A stretch of 64,000 nucleotides of DNA from Sepioteuthis lessoniana (taxonomy: Eukaryota; Mollusca; Cephalopoda; Myopsida; Loliginidae). The notes under the pieces were generated by a model. It was not told the origin of the DNA, did no database searches, and saw nothing but the letters and a program-made list of their open reading frames with translations. Below, one piece after another: positions 21,946 through 38,040 of the stretch. Both the position numbers and the translations under genes were made by a program. Within the stretch, counting starts at the first letter, position 1. Each line of letters starts with the position of its first letter. The stretch spans positions 1,725,907 to 1,789,906 of the forward strand of contig OY757904.1 in the NCBI GenBank assembly GCA_963585895.1. The letters are read 5' to 3'.

Positions 21946-24545
21946 TCGACCCAAATGTAAATTATTGATAGAAAAAAAGATAGAGAAATACAGAGGAGAA
22001 ATATTAATTTCTGATGAAATGAATAAGGTTGTCGAAATAAAAACTAGGAAAGCAAGAAAAATTAAAAGAAAAATATATTATTACATCATTTGATAAGATC
22101 CCAATCATTAAGAAATTTAAGCAAAAAAATCGACTCAAGGCCCAGCATATCCGAAGATATGAAAAACGCACCAAAATAGTTGAAGGCGACCTAAAAATTC
22201 TATAGAGGAATAAAAAGAGAAAATAAAGGTAATGGAAATCCCAATGATTGAAGAATTGAAAATATTTTGGAATTATAAATTGAAACATAAGAAATCATAA
22301 AATAAAAAAAATCAAGATGAATTGAAAATATAAACGACATTTATAAACATAATGAATCACGATTGTACGAAGATAATGGAAGAAAGATAATAAATACACA
22401 TAAACTATTTTAATGGAAGTCACCTAGAATAGAGATATAATAACAAATGTTTAGCTCCATCATTTATCCGGCACACATCAACTAATGCGGGAAATTATTT
22501 CAGAAATCACGAAAAAAAACTGAAAGAATACCTGATTTGCTCAGAGGAGTAAAAAACTAAGGAAACAACTGACACAAAAACTACCGACTCATTATGTGCC
22601 TTCCCACAATATATAAACTGATTCGAAAGAATTGAAGAGTCAAAATAATTGAATTCAATGAAATCTTTCATTTAGAACAAAAGGGATACAAAAAAAGGAG
22701 TGTATGGCTGCAACGTCAGCTCCTTATAAACAAAATGGTCTTTGAGAACTGTCGATCAAAACAGAAAAATCTAATTATGGCCTGGATAGACTACAAAAAA
22801 AAAAAGCTCACGATAGCATATCCCATGAATGTATTCTAAAAGTTCTATAGTGAAAATATCCGTAAGAATAATAAAATTCATAAAATACGATATGAAAAGG
22901 TAATATACTAAACTCAGATTAATCCATAAATAAGCATGCTAAAACTAATAATCTAAACATTAACGATGGACTCCTCCAATGAGACTCAGTTTCCCACCTT
23001 CTTTTTAGTATAGCTTAAATACCACTCTCCATAGAACTTAAAAACTCAGAGTATTGATTGAAAACTACGACTTGAATTAAATCTCATATTCTTTACGGAA
23101 GACTTAAAGTTATATGCAAAGTGATGATGGTTTAGTAGATTTCCTGAGAACTGCAAAAAACATTAAGTGACGGCATAGGAATTGAGAAATGCGCAAAAAG
23201 AAAGGTTACAAGTGAAGAGTCTAAAAACATCCCTCAAGATATAAGTACAGAAGTGACTGAGTTAGAACGCAATAAAGTCAATAAATATTTAGGAATTAAT
23301 GAAGCGAATGGTATCAATCATTCTATAAATAAAGAAAACATAAAAAAGAATTCTATAGGAGAAGAAGATTCATAGTAAGAACATAATTGAATGCAAAATT
23401 AAAGTTATAGAAATTAACACCCTGCCGAGAATAATACCAGTGACATTTCGCTTTGATATAATAAACTGGACGTAGAGCTGAAATGTTTCAAAAGTATGGA
23501 TACTAGAGATAGGAAATTAATAATCTGCCACAGAATACATCACCTAAGAGTAGATATAGAAGGTCTCTAGATAAAGAGAGAAAATGGTAAAAGAGACTTA
23601 ATTCAATTAGAAATGAACTATAAAACAACCACTAGAGGATTAAAGAAATACTTAGATACTACAACAGATTGAAAGCTGCACTCTGTAAACACACTCGAAA
23701 AGTAAAAGAAAAATATCAAATAAGTAAAGAAAATAATCAATATGCTAATCAACTCGACCTCAGATCAAAAGAAATAGACATAAAAGATAAAGCAATAGAG
23801 GCAGCTGCAAAAAAAACATAAAGAAGCAAAAATACAAGGACTAAATCAATTAAAAACGCCTGGGAACAAAAACCCCAACATGGACAATGCATACAAAGAA
23901 TTAGAAATACCGATATCGATATTGTAAAAACTAATCGATTGATGGAAAATACTACACTAAAGACAGACGCAAAGGGGGTTGATAATAGCGGCAAAGAACT
24001 AGAACCTACCTACAACAAACTATCAGGCAAACATTATAAAAAACCGAATCAATTGGTCATTTAGTGTCCGGTTGCTCAATTCTAACACCAATAGAATATA
24101 TAAATAGCCACGATAAGATAGAAAATTATGTTCACATAAAAATATGTAAATAATATGGAATACAGAAATCTGAAAAATGGTATAAAAACCAAGCAGAATC
24201 AATAACAGAAGCAAAAGGAGCAACTAATCTCTGGGACTTTGCCTTCCAAACTATTAAAAAAAAAAGTGTAATATACAACTTATAATACTTAAGGAAAATT
24301 AAAGACAAAAATATACCTTCTAATCGATATGTCAGCGCCAACAGATAATACAATATTAGTCAAAGAGTATCATAAAATAATTAAATACAAAGACCTAGAA
24401 ATAGAAATTGAAAAATGTGGTACCTTAAAACTACCACCAGGCCAATAGTTGAAGCAGCTGGTATGATCAAGAAAGTGATGGATATAAACATTAAGATACC
24501 TGGCAGTCTCACCCGAAATGAAATGCAAAAAACAGAAGAGAACTA
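21946..24545 (+). pseudogene. LINE-B relic (reverse transcriptase plus C-terminal domain)
   Basis: Forward reading across many frameshifts gives LLIEKKIEKYRGEILIS near 21970, then an RT with EQKGYKKGVYGC, AWIDYKKKAHDSISHE and GDSVSHLLFSIALIPLS. The catalytic YMDD box is degraded to FTEDLKLYA. Further on are NKVNKYLGINEANGINHSIN, then EKWYKNQAESITEAKGAT, NLWDFAFQT and IKIPGSLTRNEMQKT at about 24490-24530. It is a different family from LINE-A in both RT and tail. It is broken by stops throughout and joins LINE-A sequence near 24.6 kb. Confidence 0.75.
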
Positions 24546-24599
24546 CCAATGTAACTGAATGGTATCACCCAAAGGCATAAATACATCGTATACATATGA

Positions 24600-24890
24600 T
24601 CATTGTCTTCTTTCATCCAAGGTCTTGGTTAAAAAACAAGGGAATAACTGTAAGAAATCAGAAGTAAAGCTGAGAATATGGTAAAGAAGAGGATTAACCC
24701 GTATTAAGGTTTGCAGAAATGAATCAATCCGAGGACTCGAGGATTACATTAAAAAGAGATTAAAAAAAAGATTAATTACAACAGCCAATAACGGCATTGG
24801 CAACAAAAGTATTGACAGAAAAACAACAAAAACTAGAAACAGAAATGAGAAGACAACTGTATGGATATTTCCTGACAGTACACGAGAAGA
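24600..24890 (+). pseudogene. LINE-A fragment, left of the 32-bp satellite
   Basis: Forward reading gives ESIRGLEDYIKKRLKKRLIT, NGIGNKSIDRKTT and, in the neighbouring frame, RQLYGYFLTVHEKTWIWLR. This is the LINE-A stretch that precedes the TWTWLR site. At TWIWLR the sequence passes directly into the 32-bp array, and the next LINE-A codons appear only at 33190. Confidence 0.82.
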
Positions 24891-27800
24891 CATGGATATG
24901 GTTAAGATTGCACACGAGAAGATATGGACATGGTTAAGATTGCACACGAGAAGATATGGACATGGTTAAGATTGCACACGAGAAGATATGGACATAGTTA
25001 AGATTGCACACGAGAAGATATGGACATGGTTAAGATTGCACACGAGAAGACATGGACATGGTTAAGATTGCACACGAGAAGATATGGACATAGTTAAGAT
25101 TGCACACGAGAAGATATGGACATAGTTAAGATTGCACACGAGAAGACCTGGACATGGTTAAGATTGCACATGAGAAGATATGGACATGGTTAAGATTGCA
25201 CACGAGAAGATATGGACATAGTTAAGATTGCACACGAGAAGATATGGACATAGTTAAGATTGCACACGAGAAGATATGGACATGGTTAAGATTGCACACG
25301 AGAAGATATGGACATAGTTAAGATTGCACACGAGAAGATATGGACATAGTTAAGATTGCACACGAGAAGATATGGACATGGTTAAGATTGCACACGAGAA
25401 GACATGGACATGGTTAAGATTGCACACGAGAAGATATGGACATGGTTAAGATTGCACACGAGAAGATATGGACATGGTTAAGATTGCACACGAGAAGATA
25501 TGGACATGGTTAAGATTGCACACGAGAAGATATGGACATAGTTAAGATTGCACACGAGAAGATATGGACATAGTTAAGATTGCACACGAGAAGACCTGGA
25601 CATGGTTAAGATTGCACACGAGAAGACATGGACATGGTTAAGATCGCACACGAGAAGACATGGACATGGTTAAGATTGCACACGAGAAGATATGGACATG
25701 GTTAAGATTGCACACGAGAAGATATGGACATGGTTAAGATTGCACACGAGAAGACATGGACATGGTTAAGATTGCACACGAGAAGACATGGACATGGTTA
25801 AGATTGCACACGAGAAGACATGGACATAGTTAAGATTGCACACGAGAAGACCTGGACATGGTTAAGATTGCACACGAGAAGATATGGACATGGTTAAGAT
25901 TGCACACGAGAAGATATGGACATGGTTAAGATTGCACACGAGAAGATATGGACATGGTTAAGATTGCACACGAGAAGATATGGACATAGTTAAGATTGCA
26001 CACGAGAAGACCTGGACATGGTTAAGATTGCACACGAGAAGATATGGACATGGTTAAGATTGCACACGAGAAGACCTGGACATAGTTAAGATTGCACACG
26101 AGAAGACCTGGACATGGTTAAGATTGCACACGAGAAGATATGGACATAGTTAAGATTGCACACGAGAAGACCTGGACATGGTTAAGATTGCACACGAGAA
26201 GATATGGACATGGTTAAGATTGCACACGAGAAGATATGGACATGGTTAAGATTGCACACGAGAAGATATGGACATGGTTAAGATTGCACACGAGAAGATA
26301 TGGACATAGTTAAGATTGCACACGAGAAGACCTGGACATGGTTAAGATTGCACACGAGAAGACATGGACATGGTTAAGATTGCACACGAGAAGATATGGA
26401 CATAGTTAAGATTGCACACGAGAAGACCTGGACATGGTTAAGATTGCACACGAGAAGACATGGACATGGTTAAGATTGCACACGAGAAGATATGGACATA
26501 GTTAAGATTGCACACGAGAAGACCTGGACATGGTTAAGATTGCACACGAGAAGACATGGACATGGTTAAGATTGCACACGAGAAGATATGGACATAGTTA
26601 AGATTGCACACGAGAAGACCTGGACATGGTTAAGATTGCACACGAGAAGACATGGACATGGTTAAGATTGCACACGAGAAGATATGGACATAGTTAAGAT
26701 TGCACACGAGAAGACCTGGACATGGTTAAGATTGCACACGAGAAGACATGGACATGGTTAAGATTGCACACGAGAAGATATGGACATAGTTAAGATTGCA
26801 CACGAGAAGACCTGGACATGGTTAAGATTGCACACGAGAAGACATGGACATGGTTAAGATTGCACACGAGAAGATATGGACATAGTTAAGATTGCACACG
26901 AGAAGACCTGGACATGGTTAAGATTGCACACGAGAAGACATGGACATGGTTAAGATTGCACACGAGAAGATATGGACATGGTTAAGATTGCACACGAGAA
27001 GACATGGACATGGTTAAGATTGCACACGAGAAGATATGGACATAGTTAAGATTGCACACGAGAAGACCTGGACATGGTTAAGATTGCACACGAGAAGACA
27101 TGGACATGGTTAAGATTGCACACGAGAAGACATGGACATGGTTAAGATTGCACACGAGAAGATATGGACATAGTTAAGATTGCACACGAGAAGACCTGGA
27201 CATGGTTAAGATTGCACACGAGAAGACATGGACATGGTTAAGATTGCACACGAGAAGACATGGACATGGTTAAGATTGCACACGAGAAGATATGGACATA
27301 GTTAAGATTGCACACGAGAAGACCTGGACATGGTTAAGATTGCACACGAGAAGACATGGACATGGTTAAGATTGCACACGAGAAGATATGGACATGGTTA
27401 AGATTGCACACGAGAAGACATGGACATGGTTAAGATTGCACACGAGAAGACATGGACATAGTTAAGATTGCACACGAGAAGACCTGGACATGGTTAAGAT
27501 TGCACACGAGAAGACATGGACATGGTTAAGATTGCACACGAGAAGACATGGACATGGTTAAGATTGCACACGAGAAGATATGGACATAGTTAAGATTGCA
27601 CACGAGAAGACCTGGACATGGTTAAGATTGCACACGAGAAGACATGGACATGGTTAAGATTGCACACGAGAAGACATGGACATGGTTAAGATTGCACACG
27701 AGAAGATATGGACATAGTTAAGATTGCACACGAGAAGACCTGGACATGGTTAAGATTGCACACGAGAAGACATGGACATGGTTAAGATTGCACACGAGAA

Positions 27801-30800
27801 GACATGGACATGGTTAAGATTGCACACGAGAAGATATGGACATAGTTAAGATTGCACACGAGAAGACCTGGACATGGTTAAGATTGCACACGAGAAGACA
27901 TGGACATGGTTAAGATTGCACACGAGAAGATATGGACATAGTTAAGATTGCACACGAGAAGACCTGGACATGGTTAAGATTGCACACGAGAAGACATGGA
28001 CATGGTTAAGATTGCACACGAGAAGATATGGACATAGTTAAGATTGCACACGAGAAGACCTGGACATGGTTAAGATTGCACACGAGAAGACATGGACATG
28101 GTTAAGATTGCACACGAGAAGACATGGACATGGTTAAGATTGCACACGAGAAGATATGGACATAGTTAAGATTGCACACGAGAAGACCTGGACATGGTTA
28201 AGATTGCACACGAGAAGACATGGACATAGTTAAGATTGCACACGAGAAGACCTGGACATGGTTAAGATTGCACACGAGAAGATATGGACATAGTTAAGAT
28301 TGCACACGAGAAGACCTGGACATGGTTAAGATTGCACACGAGAAGACATGGACATGGTTAAGATTGCACACGAGAAGATATGGACATAGTTAAGATTGCA
28401 CACGAGAAGACCTGGACATGGTTAAGATTGCACACGAGAAGACATGGACATGGTTAAGATTGCACACGAGAAGATATGGACATAGTTAAGATTGCACACG
28501 AGAAGACCTGGACATGGTTAAGATTGCACACGAGAAGATATGGACATAGTTAAGATTGCACACGAGAAGACCTGGACATGGTTAAGATTGCACACGAGAA
28601 GACATGGACATGGTTAAGATTGCACACGAGAAGACATGGACATGGTTAAGATTGCACACGAGAAGATATGGACATAGTTAAGATTGCACACGAGAAGACC
28701 TGGACATGGTTAAGATTGCACACGAGAAGACATGGACATGGTTAAGATTGCACACGAGAAGATATGGACATAGTTAAGATTGCACACGAGAAGACCTGGA
28801 CATGGTTAAGATTGCACACGAGAAGACATGGACATGGTTAAGATTGCACACGAGAAGATATGGACATAGTTAAGATTGCACACGAGAAGACCTGGACATG
28901 GTTAAGATTGCACACGAGAAGACATGGACATGGTTAAGATTGCACACGAGAAGATATGGACATAGTTAAGATTGCACACGAGAAGACCTGGACATGGTTA
29001 AGATTGCACACGAGAAGACATGGACATGGTTAAGATTGCACACGAGAAGACATGGACATGGTTAAGATTGCACACGAGAAGATATGGACATAGTTAAGAT
29101 TGCACACGAGAAGACCTGGACATGGTTAAGATTGCACACGAGAAGACATGGACATGGTTAAGATTGCACACGAGAAGATATGGACATAGTTAAGATTGCA
29201 CACGAGAAGACCTGGACATGGTTAAGATTGCACACGAGAAGACATGGACATGGTTAAGATTGCACACGAGAAGACATGGACATGGTTAAGATTGCACACG
29301 AGAAGATATGGACATAGTTAAGATTGCACACGAGAAGATATGGACATAGTTAAGATTGCACACGAGAAGACCTGGACATGGTTAAGATTGCACACGAGAA
29401 GACATGGACATGGTTAAGATTGCACACGAGAAGACATGGACATGGTTAAGATTGCACACGAGAAGATATGGACATAGTTAAGATTGCACACGAGAAGACC
29501 TGGACATGGTTAAGATTGCACACGAGAAGATATGGACATAGTTAAGATTGCACACGAGAAGACCTGGACATGGTTAAGATTGCACACGAGAAGACATGGA
29601 CATGGTTAAGATTGCACACGAGAAGACATGGACATGGTTAAGATTGCACACGAGAAGATATGGACATAGTTAAGATTGCACACGAGAAGACCTGGACATG
29701 GTTAAGATTGCACACGAGAAGACATGGACATGGTTAAGATTGCACACGAGAAGATATGGACATAGTTAAGATTGCACACGAGAAGACCTGGACATGGTTA
29801 AGATTGCACACGAGAAGACATGGACATAGTTAAGATTGCACACGAGAAGATATGGACATAGTTAAGATTGCACACGAGAAGACCTGGACATGGTTAAGAT
29901 TGCACACGAGAAGATATGGACATAGTTAAGATTGCACACGAGAAGATATGGACATAGTTAAGATTGCACACGAGAAGACCTGGACATGGTTAAGATTGCA
30001 CACGAGAAGATATGGACATAGTTAAGATTGCACACGAGAAGACCTGGACATGGTTAAGATTGCACACGAGAAGACATGGACATGGTTAAGATTGCACACG
30101 AGAAGACATGGACATGGTTAAGATTGCACACGAGAAGATATGGACATAGTTAAGATTGCACACGAGAAGACCTGGACATGGTTAAGATTGCACACGAGAA
30201 GACATGGACATGGTTAAGATTGCACACGAGAAGACATGGACATGGTTAAGATTGCACACGAGAAGATATGGACATAGTTAAGATTGCACACGAGAAGACC
30301 TGGACATGGTTAAGATTGCACACGAGAAGATATGGACATAGTTAAGATTGCACACGAGAAGACCTGGACATGGTTAAGATTGCACACGAGAAGACATGGA
30401 CATGGTTAAGATTGCACACGAGAAGACATGGACATGGTTAAGATTGCACACGAGAAGATATGGACATAGTTAAGATTGCACACGAGAAGACCTGGACATG
30501 GTTAAGATTGCACACGAGAAGACATGGACATGGTTAAGATTGCACACGAGAAGATATGGACATAGTTAAGATTGCACACGAGAAGACCTGGACATGGTTA
30601 AGATTGCACACGAGAAGACATGGACATAGTTAAGATTGCACACGAGAAGATATGGACATAGTTAAGATTGCACACGAGAAGACCTGGACATGGTTAAGAT
30701 TGCACACGAGAAGATATGGACATAGTTAAGATTGCACACGAGAAGATATGGACATAGTTAAGATTGCACACGAGAAGACCTGGACATGGTTAAGATTGCA

Positions 30801-33195
30801 CACGAGAAGATATGGACATAGTTAAGATTGCACACGAGAAGACCTGGACATGGTTAAGATTGCACACGAGAAGACATGGACATGGTTAAGATTGCACACG
30901 AGAAGATATGGACATAGTTAAGATTGCACACGAGAAGACCTGGACATGGTTAAGATTGCACACGAGAAGACATGGACATGGTTAAGATTGCACACGAGAA
31001 GATATGGACATAGTTAAGATTGCACACGAGAAGACCTGGACATGGTTAAGATTGCACACGAGAAGACATGGACATGGTTAAGATTGCACACGAGAAGATA
31101 TGGACATAGTTAAGATTGCACACGAGAAGACCTGGACATGGTTAAGATTGCACACGAGAAGACATGGACATGGTTAAGATTGCACACGAGAAGATATGGA
31201 CATAGTTAAGATTGCACACGAGAAGACCTGGACATGGTTAAGATTGCACACGAGAAGACATGGACATAGTTAAGATTGCACACGAGAAGACATGGACATG
31301 GTTAAGATTGCACACGAGAAGATATGGACATAGTTAAGATTGCACACGAGAAGACCTGGACATAGTTAAGATTGCACACGAGAAGATATGGACATAGTTA
31401 AGATTGCACACGAGAAGACATGGACATGGTTAAGATTGCACACGAGAAGATATGGACATAGTTAAGATTGCACACGAGAAGACCTGGACATGGTTAAGAT
31501 TGCACACGAGAAGACATGGACATGGTTAAGATTGCACACGAGAAGATATGGACATAGTTAAGATTGCACACGAGAAGACCTGGACATGGTTAAGATTGCA
31601 CACGAGAAGACATGGACATGGTTAAGATTGCACACGAGAAGATATGGACATAGTTAAGATTGCACACGAGAAGACCTGGACATGGTTAAGATTGCACACG
31701 AGAAGACATGGACATGGTTAAGATTGCACACGAGAAGATATGGACATAGTTAAGATTGCACACGAGAAGACCTGGACATGGTTAAGATTGCACACGAGAA
31801 GACATGGACATGGTTAAGATTGCACACGAGAAGATATGGACATAGTTAAGATTGCACACGAGAAGACCTGGACATGGTTAAGATTGCACACGAGAAGACA
31901 TGGACATAGTTAAGATTGCACACGAGAAGACATGGACATGGTTAAGATTGCACACGAGAAGATATGGACATAGTTAAGATTGCACACGAGAAGACCTGGA
32001 CATAGTTAAGATTGCACACGAGAAGATATGGACATAGTTAAGATTGCACACGAGAAGACATGGACATGGTTAAGATTGCACACGAGAAGATATGGACATA
32101 GTTAAGATTGCACACGAGAAGACCTGGACATGGTTAAGATTGCACACGAGAAGACATGGACATGGTTAAGATTGCACACGAGAAGATATGGACATAGTTA
32201 AGATTGCACACGAGAAGACCTGGACATGGTTAAGATTGCACACGAGAAGACATGGACATGGTTAAGATTGCACACGAGAAGATATGGACATAGTTAAGAT
32301 TGCACACGAGAAGACCTGGACATGGTTAAGATTGCACACGAGAAGACATGGACATGGTTAAGATTGCACACGAGAAGATATGGACATAGTTAAGATTGCA
32401 CACGAGAAGACCTGGACATGGTTAAGATCGCACACGAGAAGACCTAGACATGGTTAGGATTGCACACGAGAAGAATTGGACATGGTTAAGATTGCACACG
32501 AGAAGACTTGGACATGGTTAAGATTGCACACGGGAAGACATGGACATGGTTAAGATTACACATGAGAAGACCTGGACATGGTTAAGATTGCACACGGGAA
32601 GACATGGAGATGGTTAAGATTACACATGAGAAGACTTGGACATGGTTAAGATTGCACACGGGAAGACATGGACATGGTTAGGATTGCACACGAGAAGACC
32701 TGGACATGGTTAAGATTGCACACGAGAAGACCTGGACATGGTTAAGATTGCACACGGGAAGACATGGACATGGTTAGGATTGCACGCGAGAAGACCTGGA
32801 CATGGTTAAGATTGCACACGAGAAGACATGGACATGGTTAAGATTGCACATGAGAAGATATGGACATGGTTAAGATTGCACACAAGAAGAATTGGACATG
32901 GTTAAGATTGCACACGAGAAGACATGGACATGGTTAAGATTGCACATGAGAAGACTTGGACATGGTTAAGATTGCACACAAAAAGAATTGGACATGGTTA
33001 AGATTGCACACGAGAAGATATGGACATGGTTAAGATTGCACACGAGAAGACCTGGACATGGTTAAGATTGCACACGAGAAGACATGGACATGGTTAAGAT
33101 TGTACACGAGAAAACATGGACATGGTTAAGATTGCACACGAGAAGACATGGACATGGTTAAGATGGCACACGAGAAGACATAGACATGGTTAAGA
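24880..33195. repeat. 32-bp satellite array, about 260 units, inside LINE-A
   Basis: The 32-bp period is exact over 8.3 kb. The unit reads gcacacgagaaga, then a variable dinucleotide-type core (TA, CC or CA before tgg), then acatRgttaagatt. In LINE-A phase one unit encodes AHEKTWTWLR plus two bases, and the same ORF flanks the array on both sides. Three main variants alternate in a 96-bp higher-order pattern over much of 26.3-32.4 kb. Units are near-identical inside the array and diverge between 32.4 and 33.2 kb. There are no spacers and the length is not a multiple of three, so it is neither a CRISPR array nor coding repeat. Confidence 0.97.
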
Positions 33196-33845
33196 AATGA
33201 AAACGTCTTCAGAGGAATTGAATTTCTTCTCATAGCAGCCCCAAACAATGCCATAAAGACCCATTACATTAGTCATGTAGAGATAGTAATCACATAGTAA
33301 GCAAACGTAGTAAATTAATATAAAAGGACAAGACTAGTAATGACTTTGTGGGAAAGAAAATTGAGGTTGTATTTTGACCATACTCCCCAATGGTATATGC
33401 ACAATCCAGAATCCGTCCAAGAGAATAAGACGCATGAAATCCTCTCGGATTATAAGATAAAAAGAGATCACCTCTTCCCGAAATGAACATCGGATTTTAA
33501 CAAACAAACAAAAAAGAGAACTTACTCTCAAGTAGATTTTGCTGTCCCGGCAAACTACAGATTGAAAATTTAAAAAAAAAAAAAAGAGAGACAAGTACAA
33601 AAAATTTGTTGGAGAACCAAAATGCTGTGGAATTGTAGTTGGTGCTCGTGGAATGGTCGATAGAAGATTGGAAAGAACAGGCAGAAATCAGAGGAAGAAT
33701 CATGGAGATCATCCAAATCACAGCATTGTTAAGATAGGTTAGAATACTGAGAAGATTCCTGGAGATCTAAGGACACTTGCTGTCGCTTAGACACCAGTGA
33801 AAACGTACCCGCTAACGCTGGTATGAAAAAGTCACGTGGAATAAA
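33190..33845 (+). pseudogene. LINE-A fragment, right of the 32-bp satellite
   Basis: The ORF resumes with TWLRNENVFRGIEFLLIAAP and NNAIKTHYISHVEI. Later, in other frames, come QSRIRPRE..DA and the DHLI-type segment (single-copy, about 33450-33500). The tail reads ALLR.VRILRRFLEI near 33715-33765. It ends with the family's usual 3' sequence (gctaacgctggtatgaaaaa). With 24600-24890 it is one element split by the array. Confidence 0.85.
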
Positions 33846-34412
33846 ATGGTAATAATAAACGAATGCAGCAAACTAGCATAAAAAGACCGGGTGATAAAAG
33901 TAATCCACTGGGAATTTTGTAAATGATTAAACTTTGATCACACAACCAAACGGTATAGACACAAACCAGAATTCACTCTAGTGAATAAAATGCATAAAAC
34001 TCTTTGAGATTTTGAGTTACAAATGGATCACCTCATCCCATTCAGAAGAGCAGACTTAGTGATAATTAATGATAAATGAGAACTTGACGTATAGTGAACT
34101 TTGCCGTCTCAGCAGACCACAGAGTGAAAATTTTGAAAATCAAAAGGAGAGATAAGTACTTCGACCTAGCACGAGAAATAAAAAAAGTTACAGAATATGA
34201 AGGTGAAGGTGATACCAGTTTTAATTGGTGCACTTAGAAGAGGCTTCAGAGGCTTGAAAAGGAGGCTGGGAGAGTTGGAAATCGAGAGACAAATCGAGAC
34301 GATCGAAAGTGTAGCGTTGTAGAGATCAGCCAGAAGAATCTTGAAGACCTGAGAAAGCCCGCTGTCACTCCAGTGAAAGTTCATCAGCCAACACTGGTGT
34401 AAAAAAAAAAAA
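33846..34412 (+). pseudogene. LINE-A 3' fragment
   Basis: A second LINE-A tail follows head-to-tail: NGSPHPIQKSRLSDN (single-copy 55-bp site at about 34015-34070), a VDFAVPADHR remnant (gaactttgccgtctcagcaga), then NMKVKVIPVLIGALRRGFRG and RSARRILKT. It ends in the family 3' sequence near 34400 and an A run. Many stops are present. Confidence 0.8.
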
Positions 34413-34439
34413 AAGAATTGTAATATGTTATAGAACAGC

Positions 34440-34745
34440 AAGTGTAGGCTATATGGTAAGCGAATTTGTTAATCTCATAATAAGCGAATGCAGAAAACTA
34501 GTGCGAAAGGGATACAATGGTACACATGACTGGGTTGAAAAGATGATCTTCTGGGAATTGTACTAGGGATTGAAATTTAACTGGTTGAACTAGCGATCAG
34601 AAGAAAAATCGAAATTATCCAGACCATAGAATTTTTCAGATCAAGTGGAGCACTTAAAAAGTCTTCTAGACCAGAGGAGACTCGTTGTCACTCAGCCTCC
34701 ACTGAAAGATCACCAGTTAAATTTGGTTTGAAAAACTTGCAAGGC
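34440..34745 (+). pseudogene. LINE-A 3' fragment, internally deleted
   Basis: Forward reading gives NLIISECRKLVRKGYNGTHD and WVEKMIFWELY, then jumps to the tail (cttctagaccagaggagactcg). The middle, including the DHLI and VDFAVP blocks, is missing. Confidence 0.72.
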
Positions 34746-37964
<3,219 letters not shown>

Positions 37965-38038
<74 letters not shown>

Positions 38039-38040
38039 TA
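37965..38040. repeat. (AT)n microsatellite
   Basis: An AT run of about 70 bp that borders, and probably served as target for, the Tc1 element. Confidence 0.95.

Noticed and set aside
24880..33195. CRISPR-like direct repeat array
   Set aside because: Units are contiguous with no spacers, the genome is animal, and the unit is LINE-A coding sequence.
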